Positions 14,730 to 22,456 of a stretch of 25,768 nucleotides of DNA are shown piece after piece. The translations under genes and the position numbers were made by a program. The notes under the pieces are model-generated. The model was not told where the DNA came from and did no database searches. It worked only from the letters and a program-made list of their open reading frames with translations. Origin of the DNA: CAUZFZ01 sp963579025 (lineage in GTDB: Bacteria > Planctomycetota > Planctomycetia > Planctomycetales > Planctomycetaceae); the NCBI GenBank assembly GCA_963579025.1, contig CAUZFZ010000150.1:1-25768 (forward strand). Reading direction: 5' to 3'. Each line of letters begins with the position of its first letter. The first letter of the stretch is position 1.

Positions 14730-15584
14730 ATGCCGCGAGCCGAGTCACCCTGCATTTCGCCACTGCTCCCGCACTGGTCCGGCGCTGCGGGTGCGCGCCG
14801 GATTGGCCTGTTGATGTGCGTCCTGGCAGCAAGTGGGAGCATGTGCGGGTGTGGCAATACGCAGCAGCGAACAGCGACCGAACAACTGGTGCTTTCCGAC
14901 TCAGTGGACCGGGCTGTCCGTGCCATCGATTTCAGCCCGATCTCGGGACTCGACTGCTGGCTGGACACGTCGAATATCAAACCGGCTTCAAAGCCGACCA
15001 GTTATGTCAACGACGGATACATCATCAGTTCGCTTCGCAATCAGCTCGCCGCCGCGGGCTGTAACCTGGTTTCGGAACGGGACGACGCGGAGGTGGTCGT
15101 CGAGGCGCGGGTCGGCACGCTCGGCTCCGATCACCATGAAGTTACGTACGGTTTTCCGTCGAACAATCTGTTGAGCCAGGCGGCCGTGTTCGTTCCGACG
15201 GCACCACCCATTCCGCCGTTGCCGGACATTGCCGTCGCTCAGAAGGATGATCAGACCGGAGCTATGAAACTTGCCGTGTTCGCTTACGACGCGGCGACTG
15301 GCTCAGCGATCTGGCAGTCGGGAATCGCCACAGCTCAAAGCAATGGCCGAGATACCTGGTTTCTGGGAATCGGACCGTTTCAAAGCGGCACGATTTACGA
15401 GAAGCCACGATTATTTGGCAATCGCCTGCGTGTGCCGCTGCTGGGAGCCCGCGACAGGGCAACGACACAACAGCAGGTAACTCTGCAAAGACCATACGAT
15501 TTCGGACGGACTCAGTTGGCCAGTGATCCAGACCGAGGTCGACAGATAACTGACAGACCGTCCGATAACACCGCGCGAGAGTGA
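14730..15584 (+). CDS. Predicted lipoprotein of unknown function
   Basis: About 284 residues. The N-terminus has arginines, then GLLMCVLAASGSMCGCG, a likely lipobox with Cys near residue 39, for lipid anchoring in the periplasm or outer membrane. It then reads TATEQLVLSDSVDRAVRAIDF, LDCWLDTSNI and later YGFPSNN, LAVFAYDAATGSAIWQSG and FLGIGPFQSGTIYE. The TATEQL...D start and DxxTGxxxW tail resemble a planctomycete domain of unknown function (DUF6655, from memory, not checked). The frame stays open upstream to an ATG at 14583, but those residues are low-complexity and precede no signal peptide. It could be cotranscribed with the PQQ-propeller gene. Confidence 0.75.
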   Translation: MPRAESPCISPLLPHWSGAAGARRIGLLMCVLAASGSMCGCGNTQQRTATEQLVLSDSVDRAVRAIDFSPISGLDCWLDTSNIKPASKPTSYVNDGYIISSLRNQLAAAGCNLVSERDDAEVVVEARVGTLGSDHHEVTYGFPSNNLLSQAAVFVPTAPPIPPLPDIAVAQKDDQTGAMKLAVFAYDAATGSAIWQSGIATAQSNGRDTWFLGIGPFQSGTIYEKPRLFGNRLRVPLLGARDRATTQQQVTLQRPYDFGRTQLASDPDRGRQITDRPSDNTARE

Positions 15585-15888
15585 CGTGTCCCGCGTGGCT
15601 GTGCGCAGTGAGGCTGTCTGAATTGCCGTTCCCCCGTCGCGTCGTTCGGCGGTAGACTCCCCGCCCCCGACTGGAAGACGCTGGATCGGGCCGTGCTCTC
15701 ATGGCATTCCCGGCCCGACCGAATTTTGGTCTTCCACCGCAGTCACTTCACGTTGCAAGTCCCTGTTGCCCGTTCGGGCACGCGATCCCCAACCACCACA
15801 CTCCTCCCGCACGAGCCGCGATTTCTCCTGTCGACGTTGTGCTTTCCGGCGCTTCGTCAGGGAGTGATTCGCCAACGTCGCCGCTCCG
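15585..15888. other. Non-coding gap before the inverse autotransporter gene
   Basis: A 304-base stretch. It has a short perfect hairpin TGCCCG-TT-CGGGCA (~15768-15781) and C-rich tracts, but no convincing promoter, RNA gene or repeat copy. Frames crossing it look random. Confidence 0.45.
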
Positions 15889-18800
15889 ATGAAAGTCGTT
15901 TCCATGACGATGGACGGAACCGTCGGCCGCACAATTCTTCGTTTGTTCTTCGGCCTGCTGCTGACAGGAATGCTGATCGAGGTGGGTCACGGGCAGGAAC
16001 TACTTGACGTGCTGATGGACGACGTTGAAGACGCGTCGGAGAGTGTCACAAACTCGTTCGATCGCGCCGTCGACCAGGCTGCGGAAGTCACGGGCGACGG
16101 CCCGTTTGATCTGCGCGCTCGGACCGGACACCTGGCCATGGAGACATTCGGCCGCAATAGTTCGATCACGCACTTCGAACTCCTGCCCATCGTCTCGATG
16201 GACGACTCGGTGCTGTTTGGTGATCTGCGCATGTTTGTCGACAACTTCGGCGAGGTCGGTGGCAATGCTGGTCTTGGTTACCGGGCCTATCTTGAAGAGT
16301 GGGATCGGGTCATTGGAGCCAGCGTGTGGTACGACGCCGACCACTCCACCGGTGAGCTGTTTCATCAGGCTGGGTTTTCGCTCGAGACCTGGACCAACGA
16401 TGTCGACCTGCTGGCCAATGTCTATGTGCCGGTTTCTGACCGTGACAAGGTGTTTTCACGTCAATTGACCAACGAGCAATTTTCCGGCAACCAGCTTCTG
16501 TTCGACGAGGTCCGTCGTGTTGGCGAGGCGATGCCGGGCGTCGATTTGACCGTTGGTCTGGCAGTTCCAGGTGACCTCGCCGCTGAGCACGATCTGCGAG
16601 TTTACGCGGGCTGGTATCACTTCGAAGGGGACACGCTCGAGACAATCGACGGGTATCGATTGCGGGCGCGCGGATACATCAACGATCAGATCAGCGCGCA
16701 GATTGAGTTTACCGACGACAACACATTCGGCTCGAACGTGATCATCGGCGGTTCGATCGTGCTGCCCGGCAGCGTGCGGACAAGAGGTTCGCGTGGCTCG
16801 GCGCGACAGTTCCTGAAGCGGTTCCCGCAGCGGAACTACAACATCATCGTGCCCCGCGCGACGCTGGTTCAGTCGGGCATCGCTGCCGTGAATGCAGCCA
16901 CCGGCCTGCCGTTTGCAGTCCAGCATGTGTCGGGCAGCGGCAATGCGGGAACTGCCGGTACCGACGTCGATCCGTTATCGACATTCGCTGAAGCTCAAGC
17001 CGCATCTCCAGACATTCTGTTCGTGCATGCGGACAGTACGTTTACAGAGGGCATCACGCTGCAGGATGGTCAGTTCCTGCTGGCGGAAACCGCGGCAGGA
17101 GAACTTGTCGCATCAGGATTCGGCACCATTCAGGTTCCGACCGTCACGAACGGGACGACGGCTCCCATCCTGGCGGGAGATGCGATCACGCTCGCGTCTA
17201 ACACGCTCGTGTCCGGATTCACAATCAACAGCCCGACCTTGAACGGAATTACTGGCATGAATGTCGGCAACATCGACATTCGCAACACGTCCGTGCAGAA
17301 CGCCGGCGGCGACGGAGTCTTTCTGCAGAATCTGACGGGTCCCGCAACGCTGTCGGGCGTAACGCTGGCAGACGCCACCGGTGCTTCACTGCATATCAAT
17401 GGAACAGCCGCCGATGTGACAGTCAGCGGTGCAATCACGAATTCGACCGGTCGGTCCGTGCTCATCGAGAACACCACGGATGACACGCTCGTCGATCTGT
17501 CGGGCGCGACCATTCAGGACAGCGGCCGAGGACTGCTCATCTCCAACGTGGCCGGAGATGTGCGACTCAACGACGTCGGTGTCACGGCCAGCACAGGATC
17601 AGGCATCACGGTCAGCGGTGGAACCGGCGAAGTCGCGTTCAACGGACTGACGACGGTGAACACGAACGCGGGCCCGGGCATTGACGTGCAGAATGCGCTG
17701 GGCACGGTGTTCTTCAACAACATCGATGTCACGACCGATGCCCAGACGGGCCTGTTCGCTCGTACTAACACGAACCTGTTGATTGCCAACGGTACGATCA
17801 ACGCGACGAACGGCGGGGCGGCGGCCGATATCGAGGATTCGGCCATCGACATCCGACTCGCAAGCGTCTTCAGCGACGGAGGGACGTTCGGCCTGCGGTC
17901 GGTCAACAACACGGGAACGCTCGGCGTGCTCGGTACTGGAGAGGTCGGCTCGGGTGGCTCGATTCAGAACGCCACAACCGGCGTCCTGCTGGAGAATGCC
18001 GGTACCACCGTTCTGCAGAGCGTTGACTTCGGGGCAAATGCGACCGTGCTTTCGGATTCCGGGGTTGGCAGTGACCGTGTGTCCGTAGCGGGCCTGCGAG
18101 TGACCGACACAACCGGAGCCGCGGCATTTGTCACCAATAACACGCGGACGCTGGAGATCGTGAATTCGACGTTCGCAACCGGGACGGGCGTCGTGCTCGC
18201 CGCGACCGCCGATACGGTCGACAGCTATACGCACTTGCTCTCGGGCAACGTCGTGACCGATTCCGCGACCGACGCTTTCCAGATCACGTCGCTGGCCGGT
18301 GCCGAGGGCTCGTCGCTGGAACTGCAGATTCTGAACAACAACGTCGGCCTCGCCACGGCAAGTACGTTCGCCGCCGACGTGAACTGGAACGGAATTCTGG
18401 CCGCGACCGTCAGCGGGAACACGTTCACAGGCGCAGCCGACATGAACCAGGCGTTGCGATTCACCACGCCATCGACAACAGACCTCGCGACGGTGGCAGT
18501 GACGAACAACTTCTTTCAGTTTGAAGGCAATTCGTCGGTCGGCGTTGGTTTCGCGTCGTCGGGACCGGCACAGCTCACAGTCGACTCGAACACGTTTGAC
18601 TTCAACGGTTCCGACGGGACGGGCATGCTGTTCACGCTCAACAACGAAGCGGCAACGGTCACAGTGTCGTCGAACGTGCTGACCGATGACGGGTCCCGTG
18701 CGACGGCGGTCGAGTTCACAACGATTCCCGATCTGTCGAGTGTCGCCCTGTTCAACAACCTGTTCCAGTTCAATGGGACATCCGGTGTCGATCGCGGCGT

Positions 18801-18945
18801 GAACTTCACCGCGATCGAGGCGGGCGGAACGATCAGCCTGTCGGGCGACATCGACAACGTCATCACTAACGCGACAACGCCATTCTTCGTACCGGTCGGA
18901 CAGTCCGCCGGTCAATTCCCGGTTAACGGCGTGCTGGTACCGTAG
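15889..18945 (+). CDS. Inverse autotransporter (intimin/invasin-type) with beta-helix passenger
   Basis: 1018 residues. The signal peptide (ILRLFFGLLLTGMLIEVGHG) is followed by a short acidic segment and then a transmembrane beta-barrel at ~93-295. Alternating strands such as THFELLPIV, GGNAGLGYRAYL, VIGASVWYDAD, LLANVYVPVS, LRVYAGWYHFEGD and RLRARGYINDQ match the inverse autotransporter beta-domain (PF11924-type), with the signature GYR and WYD. From ~315 on, the passenger is a long right-handed beta-helix of short repeats with N-ladders (GIDVQNALGTVFFNNIDV, VTNNFFQFEGNSS and LFNNLFQFNGTSG). No Ig-like, LysM or C-type lectin domain is seen. Inverse autotransporters put a C-terminal passenger on the cell surface, so this is probably a surface adhesin or carbohydrate-binding protein. 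The start is ATG 15889 or ATG 15904; no clear Shine-Dalgarno site. Confidence 0.85.
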   Translation: MKVVSMTMDGTVGRTILRLFFGLLLTGMLIEVGHGQELLDVLMDDVEDASESVTNSFDRAVDQAAEVTGDGPFDLRARTGHLAMETFGRNSSITHFELLPIVSMDDSVLFGDLRMFVDNFGEVGGNAGLGYRAYLEEWDRVIGASVWYDADHSTGELFHQAGFSLETWTNDVDLLANVYVPVSDRDKVFSRQLTNEQFSGNQLLFDEVRRVGEAMPGVDLTVGLAVPGDLAAEHDLRVYAGWYHFEGDTLETIDGYRLRARGYINDQISAQIEFTDDNTFGSNVIIGGSIVLPGSVRTRGSRGSARQFLKRFPQRNYNIIVPRATLVQSGIAAVNAATGLPFAVQHVSGSGNAGTAGTDVDPLSTFAEAQAASPDILFVHADSTFTEGITLQDGQFLLAETAAGELVASGFGTIQVPTVTNGTTAPILAGDAITLASNTLVSGFTINSPTLNGITGMNVGNIDIRNTSVQNAGGDGVFLQNLTGPATLSGVTLADATGASLHINGTAADVTVSGAITNSTGRSVLIENTTDDTLVDLSGATIQDSGRGLLISNVAGDVRLNDVGVTASTGSGITVSGGTGEVAFNGLTTVNTNAGPGIDVQNALGTVFFNNIDVTTDAQTGLFARTNTNLLIANGTINATNGGAAADIEDSAIDIRLASVFSDGGTFGLRSVNNTGTLGVLGTGEVGSGGSIQNATTGVLLENAGTTVLQSVDFGANATVLSDSGVGSDRVSVAGLRVTDTTGAAAFVTNNTRTLEIVNSTFATGTGVVLAATADTVDSYTHLLSGNVVTDSATDAFQITSLAGAEGSSLELQILNNNVGLATASTFAADVNWNGILAATVSGNTFTGAADMNQALRFTTPSTTDLATVAVTNNFFQFEGNSSVGVGFASSGPAQLTVDSNTFDFNGSDGTGMLFTLNNEAATVTVSSNVLTDDGSRATAVEFTTIPDLSSVALFNNLFQFNGTSGVDRGVNFTAIEAGGTISLSGDIDNVITNATTPFFVPVGQSAGQFPVNGVLVP

Positions 18946-18948
18946 ACC

Positions 18949-18975
18949 TAACGCAAAGCCGCCAAGGCGCAGAGG
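18949..18975. repeat. Single arm of the CGCAAAG repeat between convergent genes
   Basis: TAACGCAAAGCCGCCAAGGCGCAGAGG resembles one arm of the palindrome at 3754-3819 (shared ACGCAAAG and the 8-9 base stepping). It occupies most of the 40-base gap between the adhesin stop and the sulfatase stop. No second arm is visible. Confidence 0.55.
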
Positions 18976-18985
18976 ATGTTCTGAC

Positions 18986-20521
18986 TCAGCGGCGACTGCG
19001 GCCGTCGTCGATGAGCTTGCTCAACTGAGCCGTGAGACGCTTTGCGACATCGGGATGGTCCCCGATGACGTTGTGCTTCTCTCCGGGGTCAGTGCTCAAA
19101 TCAAACAGTTGATAGCGGGGCACCGGTGTGTTGACGAGTCGCAGTTCAACGTTGCGGGCTCTCTTCGAGTCGTGCCTCTGTAGTTTCCACTGGCCGACTC
19201 GCAGGCCGTAGTTGCCGCCTCGGCCGTTGTCCTGCTGCACCAGATGGTTGCGTCCTTTGGCATCATCTTCGCCCAGCATGGCACCCAGGACATTGAAGCT
19301 GTCGACACACGCGTCATCGACGAGCTTCACACCGGCCAGCGCGGCGAAGCTGGCGGCAAAGTCGATTGTGCAGACGAGTTCATCGGACTCGCCAGATGGG
19401 ATGCGGCCTTTCCAGCGAGTGATGAACGGTGTTCGCGTACCGCCTTCAAGCACGCTGTACTTTCCGCCGCTGTAAGGACCCGCTGGTTTATGAGTGCCGT
19501 TCTTCTCGATCGCCGCGTCTTTGTAACCGTCGTCGAGAACGGGACCATTGTCCGAGCAGAAGACGACCAGTGTGTTGTCTGCCAGTTCGAGTCGATCCAG
19601 CGTCTTCATCAGTTCGCCAACGCACCAGTCGAGTTGCACGATCGAGTCGCCGCGAAAGCCAAGCGGCGTCTTGCCCTGGAACCGCTCGTGCGGGATGCGC
19701 GGCACATGCAGATCGTGCGAGGAAAAGAACAGGAAGAACGGCTCGTCTTTGTTCGCCTCGATCCACTTCACCGACTGATTGACCCACTCGTCAGCCAGGT
19801 CCTCATCGCGAAACCGGGCGGCGTGGCCTCCGGTGTAGAAGCCAATGCGGCTGATGCCGTTGTGAATGGTCGAATTATGCCCGTGCGACCAGTCCATCTT
19901 CAGAGTGTCGCGATGTGTCAGGCCGGTGGGGTGATCTTTGCTGGGCTTTTTATTCCCGACCCACAGCGGGTCTTTCGGATCGAGATTCAAGACCCGGTGA
20001 TTCTGGACATAGACCTGAGGAACGCGGTCATTCGTTGTGGGCAACAGGAAGTTGAAATCGAATCCAATCTCCTGAGGTCCAGGCTTTAGATCACCATTCC
20101 AGTCAGGGCCATCCGGTCCCCCAAGTCCCAGGTGCCACTTCCCGATGACGGCCGTCTGATAGCCGGCCTTCTGCAGCAGCGAAGCAACCGTTTCCGTACC
20201 AGGTTGAATGATGGCCGGACTGTTGGGTGGGGCAATGCCCGTACCCTTACGACGGAACGCGTAGTTACCCGTCAGAAACGAATATCGGGTGGGGGTGCAG
20301 GTTGAAGCGGAACAGTATCCGCTGGTGAAGCGTTGCCCTTCCGCCGCCAGACGATCAATGTTCGGTGTCTTCAGTCTGGTCGCTCCGTAGCACGATACAT
20401 CTCCGTAGCCAAGGTCATCAGCCATGATGACAACAATATTCGGCGTCTCGGCGGAGGCTGCTACATTCGTGGAAGCGACAAGGGACAGCAGCATGAGAGA
20501 CAAGAGGCGTGGCAACGTCAT
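18986..20521 (-). CDS. Secreted arylsulfatase (sulfatase family S1)
   Basis: 511 residues with a signal peptide (LLSLMLLSLVASTNVAASA). The mature protein begins TPNIVVIMADDLGYGD with the metal ligands Asp35/Asp36. The formylglycine motif is C75-T-P-T-R in SASTCTPTRYSFLTG, fitting C-x-P-x-R. Lys128 and His130 sit in GKWHLG, and the later SDNGP motif supplies metal ligands. It hydrolyses sulfate esters, probably of sulfated polysaccharides in the periplasm or outside the cell. Planctomycetes carry many such enzymes. The catalytic Cys must be converted to formylglycine; no maturase is in the window. The ATG at 20521 is used, since the frame upstream only offers a TTG (20569). The DUF1501 gene lies downstream of its start on the same strand, but the gap and repeat suggest separate transcripts. 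Confidence 0.93.
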   Translation of the reverse strand: MTLPRLLSLMLLSLVASTNVAASAETPNIVVIMADDLGYGDVSCYGATRLKTPNIDRLAAEGQRFTSGYCSASTCTPTRYSFLTGNYAFRRKGTGIAPPNSPAIIQPGTETVASLLQKAGYQTAVIGKWHLGLGGPDGPDWNGDLKPGPQEIGFDFNFLLPTTNDRVPQVYVQNHRVLNLDPKDPLWVGNKKPSKDHPTGLTHRDTLKMDWSHGHNSTIHNGISRIGFYTGGHAARFRDEDLADEWVNQSVKWIEANKDEPFFLFFSSHDLHVPRIPHERFQGKTPLGFRGDSIVQLDWCVGELMKTLDRLELADNTLVVFCSDNGPVLDDGYKDAAIEKNGTHKPAGPYSGGKYSVLEGGTRTPFITRWKGRIPSGESDELVCTIDFAASFAALAGVKLVDDACVDSFNVLGAMLGEDDAKGRNHLVQQDNGRGGNYGLRVGQWKLQRHDSKRARNVELRLVNTPVPRYQLFDLSTDPGEKHNVIGDHPDVAKRLTAQLSKLIDDGRSRR

Positions 20522-20739
20522 CGCGGATCCGTTCCGTAAGACTGAATTAGAATGATCACGTATCGGCAAACCGACACGTCCGCAGTCGACGGAATCGGCC
20601 GCGGACGGCGATGATTGTCAGTCAGGCGCGTAGACGCAATGGGCCGCAGGTTTACAAACTCTGGAAGTCGCGGCGAACGACTGTCACGTCTGATTCCGCA
20701 CGTGGTCGAGCGGCTACAGGTCTCGCGTGATTGTTGTTT

Positions 20740-20849
20740 GTAGTAGCCGGACTTGTCCGGCTTCCCAGCGACCTGGCTCGTACTGGCGAATACGCACGTG
20801 CCATACGACGTCGGACGCGTGAGAAGAACCGGATAAATCCGGTTACTAC
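20740..20849. repeat. Inverted repeat of the GTAGTAGCCGGACTTGTCCGG type
   Basis: 23-base arms at 20740-20762 and 20827-20849 are inverted copies with a few mismatches, around a 64-base loop; each arm is itself palindromic (CCGGAC-TT-GTCCGG). It abuts the DUF1501 stop by 3 bases, so it may act as its transcript end. The rest of the 20522-20852 gap shows only a weak Arg/Thr-rich random frame and no gene. Confidence 0.8.
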
Positions 20850-20852
20850 GAT

Positions 20853-22289
20853 CTACGAACTGCGCAACTCGGCAATCGCGTGACCGTGGTCGAGAATCGG
20901 GACCGGGCGATTCTGGATGTCCGTGACTCGGTCTTCCGGATTGATGCCCATTGCCGCGTAGATTGACGCTGCAAGGTCGGCCGGGCCGTAGCCGCGAGTG
21001 ATCGGGTAGGCTCCCTGGATATCGCTGCGGCCGATGACCTGCCCCACGTTCGTGCCGGCTCCGGTGAAGAACACCGATCCGCAGGCGCCCCAGTGATCGC
21101 GTCCGCCGTTTGGATTGATCTTCGGCGTGCGACCGAATTCGGTCAGGAACACGACCAGCGTCGAATCCAGCATGCCGCGGTCCTTCAGATCGCTGATCAG
21201 GCCGGCGAAGGCACGGTCGATGCCGGCCACGTGATAGCCGCGTTTGGCCATGTCGCAGATGTGGGGGAAGTTCTGCGAAGCGGCGTTGTGGTTGTCCCAC
21301 AGGTTGCCGTAATCCGGGTCGTATCCGTAATCGACCATCACGAACCGGGCCCCTTTTTCCACCAGGCGTCGCGCCAGCAGACAGCGTCCGCCGATCTTTG
21401 TGCGGCCGTAGGAATCCCGCACCGCGTCATTCTCCTGACCGATATCGAACGCCGACCGAATGCCCTGGGATGTCAGCAGTTGGAGCGCGTTCGAGTAATG
21501 CCCTTCCAGTGCGGACAGCCTGCCGCTGGCTTCGGCTCGAGCTGCCGCCTGCTCGATCTGGCCACGGAGTGCCGCTCGACGATCAACACGTGACACCGAC
21601 ACGCCGTCCTGCATCGCAAGGATCCGCGGAGCGAGATCTTCAGCCGTTTCGGCCGGCGGATTTTCGAGCTTGTCACCGACCGTGAAGTCGGGTTGTTCCG
21701 GCCGGCCCCCAACGCTGAACGGAGCGTACTGAGCCCCCAGCCAGCCGCCGACGAACAGGTCATGCGGTGGAGGGCCCGGTCGAGTGATTCCGGGAACAGC
21801 GATGTAGCCCGGTAGACCACGCCGGGTTCCATACAGCTTCGAGACGATGGCTCCGATATTCGGCTCGGTAAACAACTGCTGCCGCGTGACTTTCCGGCCG
21901 GACAGCGTGTAGACCTGACTCATCAAGTGATCGTTACTGTCGTGAGAAAACGTGCGGATCACCGCCAGATCGTCGGCGATGCTCGCGAGGTTCGGGCAGG
22001 TCTCACAGAAGTGCACGCCGGGCAGCTTCGTCGCGATCGGCGAGAGCGTTCCGCGAATCTCCTCGGGTGCTTCGGGTTTTGGATCGAGTGACTCGTGATG
22101 AGTAACTCCGCCACCCATCCAGAGAAAAATAACGGATTTCGCCGGTCCAGGATGATCGCGATCCGTCGTCGGAGCCGCCTGGATCCCAAGCGCTGGCAGC
22201 AGCCCGGTCGACAGACTGACCGAACCGACACGTAACACATCACGACGGCAAATTCGGCCGATGACCCGGTGGCTGGCGGGCGTATTCAC
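20853..22289 (-). CDS. DUF1501 family protein with Tat signal
   Basis: About 478 residues. The Tat leader C-R-R-D-V-L-R-V-G is followed by a hydrophobic stretch (SVSLSTGLLPALGIQAA). DUF1501 landmarks appear in order: VIFLWMGGGVTHHESLDPKP, FSHDSNDHLMSQVYTLSG, VMVDYGYDPDYGNLWDNH, LVVFLTEFGRTPKIN and GRDHWGACGSVFFTGAG. These proteins are exported folded and have an alkaline-phosphatase-like fold with unknown substrate; in planctomycetes they are commonly paired with cytochrome/DUF1549 proteins, which are absent here. The GTG at 22289 is chosen because GGAG (22297-22300) lies 7 bases upstream. An ATG at 22355 would add 22 residues. Confidence 0.9.
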   Translation of the reverse strand: MNTPASHRVIGRICRRDVLRVGSVSLSTGLLPALGIQAAPTTDRDHPGPAKSVIFLWMGGGVTHHESLDPKPEAPEEIRGTLSPIATKLPGVHFCETCPNLASIADDLAVIRTFSHDSNDHLMSQVYTLSGRKVTRQQLFTEPNIGAIVSKLYGTRRGLPGYIAVPGITRPGPPPHDLFVGGWLGAQYAPFSVGGRPEQPDFTVGDKLENPPAETAEDLAPRILAMQDGVSVSRVDRRAALRGQIEQAAARAEASGRLSALEGHYSNALQLLTSQGIRSAFDIGQENDAVRDSYGRTKIGGRCLLARRLVEKGARFVMVDYGYDPDYGNLWDNHNAASQNFPHICDMAKRGYHVAGIDRAFAGLISDLKDRGMLDSTLVVFLTEFGRTPKINPNGGRDHWGACGSVFFTGAGTNVGQVIGRSDIQGAYPITRGYGPADLAASIYAAMGINPEDRVTDIQNRPVPILDHGHAIAELRSS

Positions 22290-22296
22290 AGAACGT

Positions 22297-22300
22297 CTCC
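22297..22300 (-). promoter_or_regulatory. Ribosome binding site supporting GTG start at 22289
   Basis: GGAG on the minus strand, 7 bases before the GTG. The upstream ATG at 22355 lacks a comparable site, so the shorter Tat leader is preferred. Confidence 0.5.
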
Positions 22301-22456
22301 AGACTGCCAGTAATGGGTTTCCTGATCTCGTGCTCGCGTTTGGAACAGAAAACATTGAACAACAGCGGCTTCATTGCAATGGAAAGTGACACTGCATGGC
22401 GGCACTTCGGAACTCCTCATAGTCAGTCGCAGGACCGACGGTATCAGACGCTCCAC

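Noticed and set aside
17599..18915. 438-residue antisense open frame
   Set aside because: It lies opposite the beta-helix passenger and is Arg/Val/Gly-rich; it has no signal peptide, domain or start site. The coding strand shows clear repeats, so this is a by-product of high-GC codon bias.
19244..20089. 281-residue open frame opposite the sulfatase
   Set aside because: The sulfatase motifs prove the minus strand codes; this frame has no motif.
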